Shown piece by piece: positions 8,389-16,699 of a stretch of DNA of 64,000 nucleotides; the stretch's first letter is position 1; every line of letters starts with the position of its first letter. The position numbers and the translations under genes are program-made. The stretch covers positions 170,115 through 234,114 of the forward strand of contig DASYFT010000030.1 in NCBI GenBank assembly GCA_036498265.1, in the 5' to 3' direction. The stretch comes from Palsa-744 sp036498265 (GTDB taxonomy: Bacteria > Actinomycetota > Thermoleophilia > Solirubrobacterales > Solirubrobacteraceae). The notes below the pieces were generated by a model. That model had not been told where the DNA came from and ran no database searches. It was given only the letters and a program-made list of their open reading frames with translations.

Positions 8389-8970
8389 ATGGCAACTCCC
8401 ACCACCACTTCACCCAGCCGGTCGAAAGGGCGAGCCAAAGCCGCTCGCAAACCGGCGTCGAGCAAAGCGTCCTCGAGTCGCCGCAGCGCTTCACCTGCGC
8501 GTGGCAGCACGCGGGCGAAAGCGACCCGCGCCAAGGCGGCCCGCACACGGGCCACCCACCAGACGGAGGCGGCGCTGCGTCAGACCCGGACCGCAACGCG
8601 TGACACGGCGGACGTGTTCGGCGACTACGCCGAGCGTGCCGTGCTGATCCCGGTCGGAGCCGCGCTGATCGCGCGCGACCGGGTCGTCTCGACGGTCAGC
8701 GACACGATCTCGAGCTACTCCTCGCCCACCAAAGCCCAGGCGCAGCTGCGGCGCTTCGAGCGGCGCGGCGTCACCGCCCGCAACCGGCTCGAGCGCGAGG
8801 TGCGCAAAGCGCGTGTGCGGTTCGAGCGTGAACTCCGCCAGCGCCGGCGCGAGATCGAGAAGACGGTAGAGGCGCGTCGCGAGGCCGTCGCCAAGAACGG
8901 ATCCGATCTGGCCAACCGCGTGCCGGATCTGGCCAACCGCGTCCAGGAGCGCGTCCTCAGCCTGGTCTGA
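8389..8970 (+). CDS. Basic Lys/Arg/Ala-rich protein with helical C-terminus, unknown
   Basis: The 193-residue product starts at ATG 8389 with AGGAG about 12 bases upstream. Residues 1-65 are a disordered Ala/Lys/Arg/Ser tract resembling the tails of histone-like proteins. A middle segment (FGDYAERAVLIPVGAALIARDRV) is weakly hydrophobic. Residues 110-170 are strongly charged helix, probably coiled coil (REVRKARVRFERELRQRRRE). Near the end, 17 bases at 8905-8921 recur at 8926-8942, giving the peptide repeat DLANRV twice. It could be a nucleoid-associated or phasin-like protein. Neither is proven, and there is no membership in a family I can name. Confidence 0.6.
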   Translation: MATPTTTSPSRSKGRAKAARKPASSKASSSRRSASPARGSTRAKATRAKAARTRATHQTEAALRQTRTATRDTADVFGDYAERAVLIPVGAALIARDRVVSTVSDTISSYSSPTKAQAQLRRFERRGVTARNRLEREVRKARVRFERELRQRRREIEKTVEARREAVAKNGSDLANRVPDLANRVQERVLSLV

Positions 8971-9089
8971 ACCCCCACCTTCCCCCGACCCGGCTCGGAG
9001 AGGCCGGGCGGCCGCCGCCGCACGCGGCCACCGGGGCAGTCTGCCGGCCTCATATCCCGCCGGCAGTAGTAGCACCCTCTCCTCCCCTC

Positions 9090-9121
9090 GACCCGCGGGC
9101 GGCTCCCACCGTCCGCGGGTC
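9090..9121 (+). terminator. Stem-loop downstream of the basic-protein gene
   Basis: GACCCGCGG (9090-9098) pairs perfectly with CCGCGGGTC (9113-9121). Further pairing extends it to about 13 bp including one G-U pair, around a six-base loop. A weak T-containing tail (CTTTAACG) follows. It lies 120 bp past the stop codon and about 90 bp before the mrp start. Confidence 0.55.
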
Positions 9122-9208
9122 ACTTTAACGGGCCCTCTGTTCAAGGGGGTCCTACGGGAAAGAGGCGTAGGCGCCGGGCGCGGCTCCCCGGTTTGCCACA
9201 ATGGGCGT

Positions 9209-10366
9209 GTGATCGACAGGAACGAGATCCGCGGGGCGCTCGAGGCGGTCATAGACCCTGAGCTGCACCGCTCGATCGTCGAGCTCGACATGGTGCGCTC
9301 GATCGAGGCCGGCGCCAACGGCGTGGTCGACGTGACCGTGTCGCTGACCACCCCCGGGTGCCCGATCAAGGGACATTTCCAGAGCGCCGTCGCAACCGCT
9401 GTCTCCGCGGTCGAGGGAGTGGCGCATGTCAACGTGTACTTCGACGTGCTCGACGACGCGCAGAAGGCGGCGCTGCAGCAGAAGCTGGGACGGGCGAGCC
9501 TACCTGCGGGCGCTCTTGCGCAGGTCAGCAACGTGATCTGCGTCGGCTCTGGCAAGGGAGGCGTCGGCAAGTCGACGTTGACGGCGAATCTCGCCGCGGC
9601 GCTGACGGGTGATGGAAAGCGCGTGGGCGTCCTCGACGCGGACGTCTGGGGCTACTCGATCCCGCGCATGTACGGCCTCGGATCGACCCGCCCGCCGGTC
9701 TCGCCGCAGCGCAAGATCATCCCGCTGGAGGCGCATGGGGTGAAGGTGATGTCGATCGGCTTCTTCGTGGAGGAGGACTCCGCCGTCGTGTGGCGTGGCC
9801 CGATGCTCCACAAGGCCCTGACCCAGTTCCTCCAGGACGTCGAATGGGGTGCGCTCGACTACCTGCTGGTCGACCTGCCGCCGGGTACCGGCGACGTGTC
9901 GATGACGCTCGCCCAGCTGCTGCCGCAGGCGCAGTTCGTGATCGTCACGACGCCCCAGCAGACCGCTCAGAAAGTGGCCCGTCGCGCCGCCCAGATGGCG
10001 CACAAGGTCTCGCTCGAGATCGGCGGTGTGATCGAGAACATGTCGAGCTTCACGACACCGTCCGGTGAGCGGTTCGCCATCTTCGGAGAGGGCGGCGGCA
10101 ACGAGCTCGCCGAGGAGCTCGACGTGCCGCTGCTCGGCCGCGTGCCGCTGACCATGCCGCTGCGCGCGCAGTCCGACGAGGGAGTTCCGCTGGTGATCGA
10201 GCGCCCCGACGATCCGGCCGCACAGGCGATCCACCAGATCGCGCGCGGGCTGATCGCGATCTCGCCGGTTGAGCTGCCGGTGCTGCCGCTCGTCGAGGCC
10301 GGTGCCGCGGCGTCCGAGCCCACGGCGGGCCCCAAACCCGTGGGCATGTCGTTGCCGATGGCCTGA
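9209..10366 (+). CDS. mrp: Mrp/ApbC (NBP35-type) iron-sulfur carrier ATPase
   Basis: The 385-residue product combines an N-terminal MIP18/DUF59 domain (about 1-95, with PELHRSIVELDMV and TTPGCPIKGHF) and a ParA/MinD-like P-loop ATPase. The deviant Walker A GKGGVGKST is at about 115-123 and DLPPGTGDVSMT near 228. Family members assemble or carry Fe-S clusters in the cytoplasm. Where many homologues have a cluster-binding CPxC after ENMS, this protein reads ENMSSFTTPSGERF, so those cysteines are missing. That is seen in other actinobacterial Mrp proteins as far as I recall. GTG 9209 is the start. It appears monocistronic, followed by a hairpin before lysS. Confidence 0.88.
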   Translation: MIDRNEIRGALEAVIDPELHRSIVELDMVRSIEAGANGVVDVTVSLTTPGCPIKGHFQSAVATAVSAVEGVAHVNVYFDVLDDAQKAALQQKLGRASLPAGALAQVSNVICVGSGKGGVGKSTLTANLAAALTGDGKRVGVLDADVWGYSIPRMYGLGSTRPPVSPQRKIIPLEAHGVKVMSIGFFVEEDSAVVWRGPMLHKALTQFLQDVEWGALDYLLVDLPPGTGDVSMTLAQLLPQAQFVIVTTPQQTAQKVARRAAQMAHKVSLEIGGVIENMSSFTTPSGERFAIFGEGGGNELAEELDVPLLGRVPLTMPLRAQSDEGVPLVIERPDDPAAQAIHQIARGLIAISPVELPVLPLVEAGAAASEPTAGPKPVGMSLPMA

Positions 10367-10423
10367 GCGCGGGCCTCGAGCGCACAGCGACATGCCCTGA
10401 GGGCTCCGGCGGCGGGCCGCACC

Positions 10424-10443
10424 GGCCCGTGAGCGCACGGGCC
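10424..10443 (+). terminator. GC-rich hairpin between mrp and lysS
   Basis: GGCCCGTG (10424-10431) and CACGGGCC (10436-10443) form a perfect 8-bp stem with an AGCG loop. There is no T-run, so it is at best a Rho-assisted or weak terminator. Confidence 0.4.
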
Positions 10444-10540
10444 CGTGACAGGGGCCCCCGGCCGGCGGCCTCGAGCGGGCTCAGCCCGCATCCCGGCCGC
10501 TTGAACAAGCGTCTACCAGCTGAGAGGATCGTCTTCGAAT

Positions 10541-12079
10541 ATGCCAGTCAAGAACCAGCAGGAGGAGGAGCAGGACGACCGGTCCGACTCCGGTCATGCC
10601 ACCGGCGAGGGAGTCGTCGAATTCGACGAACGACGCGCCAAGGTCGATCGGCTTCGCGCCGAGGGCATCGATCCCTATCCCCCGGTCACGCTGTGGAACA
10701 CGCGGACCCGCATCGCGGATGTGCTCTCGGCACACGACTCGGTCGAGCTCGACCACGGACCGCACCCGGACCTTCGCTACGTCGTCGCCGGACGCCTGAT
10801 CTCGCGGCGCGGCCACGGCAAGACGTCGTTCCTGGACCTGCGAGACCTCTCCGGCCAGGTGCAGGTCGTGCTACGCGTCGACTCACTTGGGCAGGGGGCG
10901 TATGACAGGATCCTGAACCTTGACATCGGCGACATCGTGTCCGTCGAGGGGTGCGTCTACGTGACCCAGCGCGGCCAGCTGGCGCTCGAGGCCTCGGAGG
11001 TCAAGCTGCTCACCAAGGCACTGCGACCGCCGCCGGACAAGCACCACGGCCTGGGCGACACGGGCACCCGCTACCGCTACCGCGAGCTCGACCTCCTCGC
11101 CAACGAGGACACGCGCGAGCTGTTCATCACGCGCAACAAGATCATCCTGGCGATTCGCGAGTGGCTGGCCGAACGGAACTTCGTTGAGGTCGAAACACCG
11201 GCGCTGCAGTCGCTCGCGGGTGGCGCAGGCTCACGGCCGTTCACCACGCACCACAACGCGCTCGACCGCGACCTCTACCTGCGCATCTCCGTCGAGCTGT
11301 TCCTCAACCGGCTCATCGTCGGCGGCATGGAGAACGTCTACGACATGGGCAAGGTGTTCCGGAACGAGGGGATCTCGCCGAAGCACTCACCCGAGTTCAC
11401 GATCATCGAGTTCATGTGCGCGTACTCGGACTACAACGACGTGGCCACCGTCACCGAAGAGATGTTCCGTGACGTGGCCCGGAAGGCACTCGGCCGCACG
11501 GTCATCCATCGCAACGGCGAGGAGATCGACCTCGCCAAGCCGTGGCGGCGGGTGACGATGCGTGAGCTGATCCAGGAGCGCTTCGGCGTCGACTTCATGG
11601 AGTCCACGCGCGAGCAGCTTGCCGAGCTCCTCGACGAGCCGTCGGATCCCGCCGCCACGTGGGCGGAGGTGGTGGGCGACATATACACCGAGAAAATCGA
11701 GAGCACCATCAACCAGCCGACGCATGTCTTCGACTTCCCGCTCGAGCCGTTCCCGATAACCAAGCGCCACTCCAGGCACCCCGAGCTCGCGGAGCACTTC
11801 GACGCCGTGATCGGCGGGATCGAGCTCGTCAGTGGCGATACCGAGCTGAACGACCCGATCGACCAGTGGCAGCGGTTCGTCGAGCAGCGCCAGCGCCGGA
11901 TGATCGACGACGCCGACGTCCCCCATCCCAACGACGAGGAGTACGCGCGTGCGATCGAGTACGGCTACTCGCCCACGGCCGGCGGCGGAATGGGCGTGGA
12001 CCGCCTCGTGATGATCCTCACCGAACGGGACACCCTCCGCGAGGTCATCCCCTTCCCGATCGTGCGGGAGCTGCGATGA
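10541..12079 (+). CDS. lysS: Lysyl-tRNA synthetase, class II
   Basis: This enzyme charges tRNA-Lys with lysine in the cytoplasm. The 512-residue product has an acidic N-terminal extension of about 25 residues, an OB-fold anticodon-binding domain (RISRRGHGKTSFLDLRD-like stretch around 85-105), and a class II catalytic core. Motif 2 is RNEGISPKHSPEFT near residue 273 and motif 3 is GGGMGVDRLVMIL near 480. Length is normal for bacterial LysRS. The start is ATG 10541. Its TGA overlaps the ATG of kamD (ATGA, 12076-12079), so the two are translationally coupled. That is an unusual partnership between lysine activation and lysine catabolism. Confidence 0.95.
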   Translation: MPVKNQQEEEQDDRSDSGHATGEGVVEFDERRAKVDRLRAEGIDPYPPVTLWNTRTRIADVLSAHDSVELDHGPHPDLRYVVAGRLISRRGHGKTSFLDLRDLSGQVQVVLRVDSLGQGAYDRILNLDIGDIVSVEGCVYVTQRGQLALEASEVKLLTKALRPPPDKHHGLGDTGTRYRYRELDLLANEDTRELFITRNKIILAIREWLAERNFVEVETPALQSLAGGAGSRPFTTHHNALDRDLYLRISVELFLNRLIVGGMENVYDMGKVFRNEGISPKHSPEFTIIEFMCAYSDYNDVATVTEEMFRDVARKALGRTVIHRNGEEIDLAKPWRRVTMRELIQERFGVDFMESTREQLAELLDEPSDPAATWAEVVGDIYTEKIESTINQPTHVFDFPLEPFPITKRHSRHPELAEHFDAVIGGIELVSGDTELNDPIDQWQRFVEQRQRRMIDDADVPHPNDEEYARAIEYGYSPTAGGGMGVDRLVMILTERDTLREVIPFPIVRELR

Positions 12080-13656
12080 ACGGCTCGAAGCTGGACCTCG
12101 ACCCCGGCGTGGTGAGCGCCTGCCGGCAGGCGGCGCGGCAGATCGCGGAGCAGGTCACCGAGCAGATCGCAGGGCGTACCACCGTCTCGGTGGAGCGGAG
12201 CGTGACGAGGCTGCTCGGCGTCGACGGCGCCGACAGCCTCGATGTGCCGCTGCCCAACGTGCTCGTGGACCACGTCCACGACCGGGGCGGCCTGGGGCGG
12301 GGAATCGCCCACTGGCTCGGCAACGCCATGCTGCAGACGGGTCGCTCGCCGCAGCAGATCGCCGAGGCGGTGAGTGGTTCCGAGCTCAGCCTGACGGAGC
12401 TCGACGCGGCCGACGAGCGGGCCATCCACGACCGCGTGATGGAGGAGTGCGCCTCGCGCCTGAAGGAGATATCGAGGCGTTTCGACGGGCGCCGCGCCAT
12501 GCGCGAGCGGCTGGGAGAGAGCCCGGCCCCCCTGCGCTATGTGCTCACGGCCACAGGCGACGTCTACGAGGACGTCGTGCACGCCAGGGCGGTGGCCGAG
12601 GCCGGCGGAGACATCGTGGCGGTGATCCGCTCGACCGCCCAGAGCCTGCTCGACTACGTGCCCTACGGACCCACCACCGAGGGCTACGGCGGCACGTTCG
12701 CCACCCAGGCCAACTTCCGGATCATGCGCGAGGCCATGGACGAGTGGTCCGAGCAGCACGGGCGCTACGTGCGCCTGTCCAGCTTCTGCTCGGGGCTGTG
12801 CATGTCCGAGATCGCCTCGATGGGCGCCTGGGAGGGCTTCGACAACATGGTCAACGACGCCCTCTACGGCATCCTGTACCGCGACATCAACATCGTGCGG
12901 GGGCTGATCGACCAGCGTGTGTCGCGGATGATCAACGGCTACTTCGGCGTGGTCATCAACACCGGCGAGGACAACTACCTGCGCACGGCCGACGCGATCG
13001 AGGCCGCGCCGTCGGTGACCGCGTCCCAGTTCATCAACCACCAGCTGGCGCGTGAGTCCGGCGTGCCCGACCACCAGATCGCGCTCGGGGACGCCTTCGA
13101 GATCGACGTGCCGGTCCGCAACGGGCTGCTGTACGAGTGGGCGCAGGCTCAGCTCACGCGAGAGCTGTTCCCGGACTGCCCGGTCAAGTACATGCCGCCG
13201 ACGAGGCACATGGACGGCAATCTCTTCCGCACGCACGCCGCGGACACGCTGTTCAACCTGGTGACCATCGCGACGGGACAGGGCGTCCAGACGATCGGCG
13301 TCCCGACGGAGGGCATCTTCACGCCGCACATCCACGATCGCGTGCTCGGGCTGCAGAACGTCGACTACGTCTTCAACGCCGCGCACGACCTCGGCGACGA
13401 GATCCAGTTCAAGCCGGGCGGCATCATCCAGACGAGGGCTCAGGAGGTCCTCTCCGCGGCTCACGTGCTGCTCGAGCGGATCGCCCAGACGGGGTTGTTC
13501 AAGGCGATCGAGCAGGCCACGTTCGGCGACGTCAGCCGGACGGTCGAGGAGGGCCGTGGCATCGAGGGGATCGTGACCACGGAGGAGGGCTACTTCAACC
13601 CGGTGGTCGACCTGATGCGCGACCCGGCCGTCGCGGACGAGGCCAGCTATGCCTAG
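12076..13656 (+). CDS. kamD: Lysine 5,6-aminomutase, alpha subunit
   Basis: KamD is the large TIM-barrel subunit of adenosylcobalamin- and PLP-dependent lysine 5,6-aminomutase, which moves the epsilon amino group of D-lysine (or L-beta-lysine) to carbon 5. The 526-residue product matches the family in length and conserved blocks: VDHVHDRGGLGRGIAHWL near residue 68, STAQSLLDYVPYGPTTEGYGG-type text near 190, LSSFCSGLCMSEIA near 235, and MPPTRHMDGNLFRTHA near 375. ATG 12076 overlaps the lysS stop, and its own end overlaps kamE by 8 bp. The enzyme is best known from anaerobic lysine fermenters, so its place in an aerobic actinobacterium deserves attention. Downstream fermentation enzymes are not in the window. 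Confidence 0.92.
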   Translation: MNGSKLDLDPGVVSACRQAARQIAEQVTEQIAGRTTVSVERSVTRLLGVDGADSLDVPLPNVLVDHVHDRGGLGRGIAHWLGNAMLQTGRSPQQIAEAVSGSELSLTELDAADERAIHDRVMEECASRLKEISRRFDGRRAMRERLGESPAPLRYVLTATGDVYEDVVHARAVAEAGGDIVAVIRSTAQSLLDYVPYGPTTEGYGGTFATQANFRIMREAMDEWSEQHGRYVRLSSFCSGLCMSEIASMGAWEGFDNMVNDALYGILYRDINIVRGLIDQRVSRMINGYFGVVINTGEDNYLRTADAIEAAPSVTASQFINHQLARESGVPDHQIALGDAFEIDVPVRNGLLYEWAQAQLTRELFPDCPVKYMPPTRHMDGNLFRTHAADTLFNLVTIATGQGVQTIGVPTEGIFTPHIHDRVLGLQNVDYVFNAAHDLGDEIQFKPGGIIQTRAQEVLSAAHVLLERIAQTGLFKAIEQATFGDVSRTVEEGRGIEGIVTTEEGYFNPVVDLMRDPAVADEASYA

Positions 13657-14407
13657 GGCGGTGGACCTGACGGCCGTGAGGCCCTACGCCGACCACCTCG
13701 GGGACGGCCTCGTGCAGCTCAGCTTCACGCTGCCCGTTCCCTACTCGCTCGCGGCACGCAAGGCGGCGCTCGAGCTGGCCGGCAGGATGGGGTTCGAGGA
13801 GCCGGAGGTCGTCCACTACCAGCAGCTGACCGACGGCTACACCTACTTCGTGATGTACGGCCGCTGCGTGGAGGCGGTCGACTTCACGGCCCTGCAGGAC
13901 GAGGGATTCGACATCGAGTACATGAGCGAGGAGGAGATCGAGCGCTTCGCCGAGGAGCAGCTCGGCCGCAGGATCGTCGTGGTCGGCGCAAGCACAGGCT
14001 CCGATACCCACAGCGTGGGCATCGACGCGATGCTCAACCTCAAGGGCTACCACGGGCACCACGGACTGGAGGGCTATCGCTCCTTCCAGACCTACAACCT
14101 CGGCAGTCAGGTTCCCAACAGCGTGCTCGTCGCCAAGGCGATCGAGGTCGGAGCGGATGCGATCCTCGTCTCCCAGACCGTCACCCAGCAGAACCTGCAC
14201 GTGCAGAACCTGACCGAGCTCGTCGAGATGGTCGAGGCGGAGGGAAGGCGCGCAGAGATGATCCTCGCCTGCGGCGGGCCGCGCGTGTCGGCCGAGCTGG
14301 CGAAGGAGCTCGGCTACGACGCGGGCTTCTCGAAGGGCACCTACCCCCATCACCTGGCGACGTTCATCGTGCGGGAGCTGGCCGCGCGCGTGGCCACAGC
14401 CGGCTGA
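13649..14407 (+). CDS. kamE: Lysine 5,6-aminomutase, beta subunit (B12-binding)
   Basis: KamE carries the Rossmann-type cobalamin-binding domain of the aminomutase. The 252-residue product has an N-terminal small domain (VQLSFTLPVPYSLAARKAA) and then the base-off B12 motif SDTHSVGIDAM near residue 114, containing the D-x-H-x-x-G signature. The following LNLKGYHGHHG holds the Lys expected to form the aldimine with PLP. LVSQTVTQQNLHVQN and LACGGPRVSAELAKELGYDAGF complete the fold. It starts inside the 3' end of kamD (8-bp overlap) and is followed three bases later by kamB. B12 supply genes and a cobalamin riboswitch are not visible nearby. Confidence 0.93.
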   Translation: MPRAVDLTAVRPYADHLGDGLVQLSFTLPVPYSLAARKAALELAGRMGFEEPEVVHYQQLTDGYTYFVMYGRCVEAVDFTALQDEGFDIEYMSEEEIERFAEEQLGRRIVVVGASTGSDTHSVGIDAMLNLKGYHGHHGLEGYRSFQTYNLGSQVPNSVLVAKAIEVGADAILVSQTVTQQNLHVQNLTELVEMVEAEGRRAEMILACGGPRVSAELAKELGYDAGFSKGTYPHHLATFIVRELAARVATAG

Positions 14408-14410
14408 CCG

Positions 14411-15469
14411 TTGCGCCTGTCCGAGCTGACCGCCTCGGTGAGCAGGCTGGCGCTCGTGGGGCTGGCGAAGAACACCGGCAAGACCGAGGCGCTCGCGGCG
14501 CTGCTGCGCGAGCTCGAAAGCGACGGGCGGCGGGTCGGCGTCACCTCCGTGGGGCGCGACGGCGAGGAACGTGACGTGATCGACGTGCGCATCGAGAAGC
14601 CGCGCGTGAACCTGCCGGCGGGCAGCCTGGTGGCGACGACCGATGCGTTGCTGCGTGCGAGCGGTCTGGGACACGAGCTGCTCGAGCGCACGGGGATCCG
14701 CACGCCGCTCGGCCAGGTGACGATCGCTCGCATGTCGGACGCCGGCGCAGTCGAGGTGGCCGGTCCGAGTGCCGGCGCGGAGGTTCTCGCGGTGGCGGAA
14801 GCGATGCAGGCGCTCGGTGCCGAGCAGGTGCTGATCGATGGTGCGATCGACCGGCGCGCCGCCTCCTCCCCGCAGGTGGCAGACGGGCTGCTGATGTCGA
14901 CCGGAGCGGTGCTGAGCGAGGACATCGGCGAGGTGGTCGCCCGGACGCGCGATGCCGTGGACCTCGTGCGCCTGCCGGTCGTCGAGGACGCGGCCGTGCT
15001 GGCAGCGGCCGCGGGCGCCGCGGACGGCTCAGCCGTGCTCGTGGGCGAGGATGGAGCGGCGACGGCGCTCGCGCCCCGGTTCGTGCTCACCGCGGACGCC
15101 GGTCAGGCCGGCCGGCTCCTACGCGAGCACCCGCAGGCGCGCTGGCTCGTGGTCGACGGCGCACTTCCCGACGCGTTCCTGCGCGGGCTGCCGTCGGCGG
15201 CGCGGCGGCGCGGGAGCGAGCTCGTCGTGGTCGTGCGCGACAGCACGCACGTCTTCCTGGCCGACCGCGGGCCTGAGTGGTACGCCCGCCAGGGGGTGCC
15301 CATCCGGGCGCTCGCGGCGATCGACCTCAGGGCGGTGACGGTCAACCCGCTCGCACCGCAGTCGCATCGCTTCGACTCCGCGGAGTTGCGCGCTCGGCTG
15401 GCCGACGCGCTGCAGGACGTGCCCGTCTTCGACGTTCTCGCCGAGGACTACGCCTCGGCACTGGCCTAG
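14411..15469 (+). CDS. kamB: Lysine 5,6-aminomutase reactivase subunit KamB-like
   Basis: The 352-residue product begins at TTG 14411, three bases after kamE. It has a P-loop GLAKNTGKTEALAALL at about 17-32, then GVTSVGRDGEE, EKPRVNLPAGSLVATTDALL and LIDGAIDRRAASSPQVADG. These blocks resemble KamB of the clostridial lysine-fermentation cluster, a nucleotide-binding subunit proposed to reactivate the aminomutase by exchanging damaged cobalamin. The usual MutS-like partner KamC is not next to it. The stop overlaps that of the converging ferredoxin gene (CTAG, 15466-15469). Operon position strongly supports the role; ATPase versus GTPase activity is not deducible. Confidence 0.78.
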   Translation: MRLSELTASVSRLALVGLAKNTGKTEALAALLRELESDGRRVGVTSVGRDGEERDVIDVRIEKPRVNLPAGSLVATTDALLRASGLGHELLERTGIRTPLGQVTIARMSDAGAVEVAGPSAGAEVLAVAEAMQALGAEQVLIDGAIDRRAASSPQVADGLLMSTGAVLSEDIGEVVARTRDAVDLVRLPVVEDAAVLAAAAGAADGSAVLVGEDGAATALAPRFVLTADAGQAGRLLREHPQARWLVVDGALPDAFLRGLPSAARRRGSELVVVVRDSTHVFLADRGPEWYARQGVPIRALAAIDLRAVTVNPLAPQSHRFDSAELRARLADALQDVPVFDVLAEDYASALA

Positions 15470-15756
15470 CCGCTCGCCGCGGCCGCTCCGCCCTCGCCGC
15501 TCTTGAAGTAGTCGGCGTTGATCTGCGAGTACTTCTGCCACTCGTCCGGCAGCTGGTCCTCTGCGAAGCAGGCATCCACGGGGCATGCCTCGACGCAGGC
15601 GTCGCAGTCGATGCACTCCTCCGGGTCGATGTAGAGCATCTCGGCCTCGTCATAACCCGGCTCGTCGGGCGTCGGGTGGATGCAGTCCACGGGACAGACC
15701 TCGACACACGAGTTGTCCTTGGTGCCAATGCAGGGCTCGGCGATAACGTAGGCCAT
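15466..15756 (-). CDS. fdxA: 7Fe ferredoxin, FdxA type
   Basis: The 96-residue small electron carrier has two cluster-binding motifs. The first, CIGTKDNSCVEVCPVDC, has the spacing of a 3Fe-4S site; the second, CIDCDACVEACPVDAC, is a classical 4Fe-4S site. The C-terminal half is acidic and ends in a Gly/Ala tail. ATG 15756 has a purine-rich AGAAAGAAG upstream. Such ferredoxins serve cytochromes P450 and other redox partners in actinobacteria; no partner is nearby. It converges on kamB with shared stop bases and is divergent from the NDUFA9-like gene (61 bp apart). Confidence 0.92.
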   Translation of the reverse strand: MAYVIAEPCIGTKDNSCVEVCPVDCIHPTPDEPGYDEAEMLYIDPEECIDCDACVEACPVDACFAEDQLPDEWQKYSQINADYFKSGEGGAAAASG

Positions 15757-15817
15757 TCGCTTCTTTCTGGGTCGGTTTGAGCGGGTCTTCGCTCGGCGAG
15801 GCCATATTGTACGAAGC

Positions 15818-16699
15818 ATGCTCCTGCTTACCGGCGCGACCGGCCTGGTGGGCTCGACGCTGCTCCGCCATCTGCTCAGCGAAGGCACGGAGGTCCGGTG
15901 CCTGGTGCGCGATCCGCGGCGCCTGGGAGCACAGCGTGTGCGGGTCCAGATCGCCCTCGGCGACCTCGCCGACCCCCCCTCCTTCCGAAACGCGATGCGG
16001 GGCGTTCAGACGGTCGTGCACCTCGCGGCCGCCATCCGCGACCAGCCGCGGGGCTCGATCGAGGAGCTCGACGGGATCGCGACCTGGCGGATGGTCGAGG
16101 CCGCGGAGCGCCAGGGGGTGGAGCGCTTCGTGTTCTTCTCCGCCCTGGGCGCCTCGACCCACCACCGGACGCGCTGCCTGCGGGCGAAGGCCGTGGCCGA
16201 GAGGACCGTGCGGGAGTCGAGCCTCAGCTCAACTGTGTTCGCCCCGTCGATCATCTACGCGCCAGGCGACCCCTGGCTGACGCTCCTCGAGCGCCTTGCG
16301 CTGCTCCCGCTCATGCCCGTCTCGGGCAGGGGCCGGGCGCTGTACCAGCCGATCTGGGTCGAGGACGTGGTCGACTGCGTGATCGCTGCTCTGCGCGACC
16401 CGCCCGAGGAGCGCCACGGCCGCTACGAGCTGGCGGGGCCGGAGACGCTCAGCCACAACGACATGATTCGCATCCTGCTCGACTCCTCCGGTCGCCGCCG
16501 ACCGCTCGTGAACGTCCCCACCCCGATCGTCTCGCGCGGACTGCGGCTGCTCGAGCGTGCCATGGGACCGCGCACCCCTGCCACCTGGGACGAGGCCGAG
16601 CTGATGGAGGTCTCCATGACATCGCCCAGCGGCGCCGCCGACGCCGAGCGGCTGGGCGTGGCGCCGCAGCGGATGGCGGCGGTCCTGGGCAGCGGTTAG
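15818..16699 (+). CDS. NDUFA9-like atypical short-chain dehydrogenase (NAD(P)-binding)
   Basis: The 293-residue product starts with a Rossmann glycine motif LLLTGATGLVGSTLLRHLL, then CLVRDPRR, LGDLADP and VVHLAAAI. These mark the atypical SDR subgroup related to complex I subunit NDUFA9 and NmrA. The YxxxK catalytic pair of classical SDRs is not evident: the equivalent region reads THHRTRCLRAKAVAE, so it may be a binding or assembly protein rather than an active reductase. The C-terminal half (YQPIWVEDVVDCV) is typical of the group. Its TAG (16697-16699) shares bases with the TAA of the converging amidase. Confidence 0.75.
   Translation: MLLLTGATGLVGSTLLRHLLSEGTEVRCLVRDPRRLGAQRVRVQIALGDLADPPSFRNAMRGVQTVVHLAAAIRDQPRGSIEELDGIATWRMVEAAERQGVERFVFFSALGASTHHRTRCLRAKAVAERTVRESSLSSTVFAPSIIYAPGDPWLTLLERLALLPLMPVSGRGRALYQPIWVEDVVDCVIAALRDPPEERHGRYELAGPETLSHNDMIRILLDSSGRRRPLVNVPTPIVSRGLRLLERAMGPRTPATWDEAELMEVSMTSPSGAADAERLGVAPQRMAAVLGSG

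Noticed and set aside
10367..12090. Cobalamin or lysine riboswitch upstream of the lysS-kam operon
   Set aside because: The 174-bp leader shows GC-rich hairpins but no B12-box or lysine-riboswitch core that I can recognise.
11965..13464. A 499-codon open frame on the minus strand across kamD
   Set aside because: It is a codon-position shadow of the well-supported kamD frame in GC-rich DNA; its peptide is Arg/Val/His-rich, lacks any motif and has no ribosome site.
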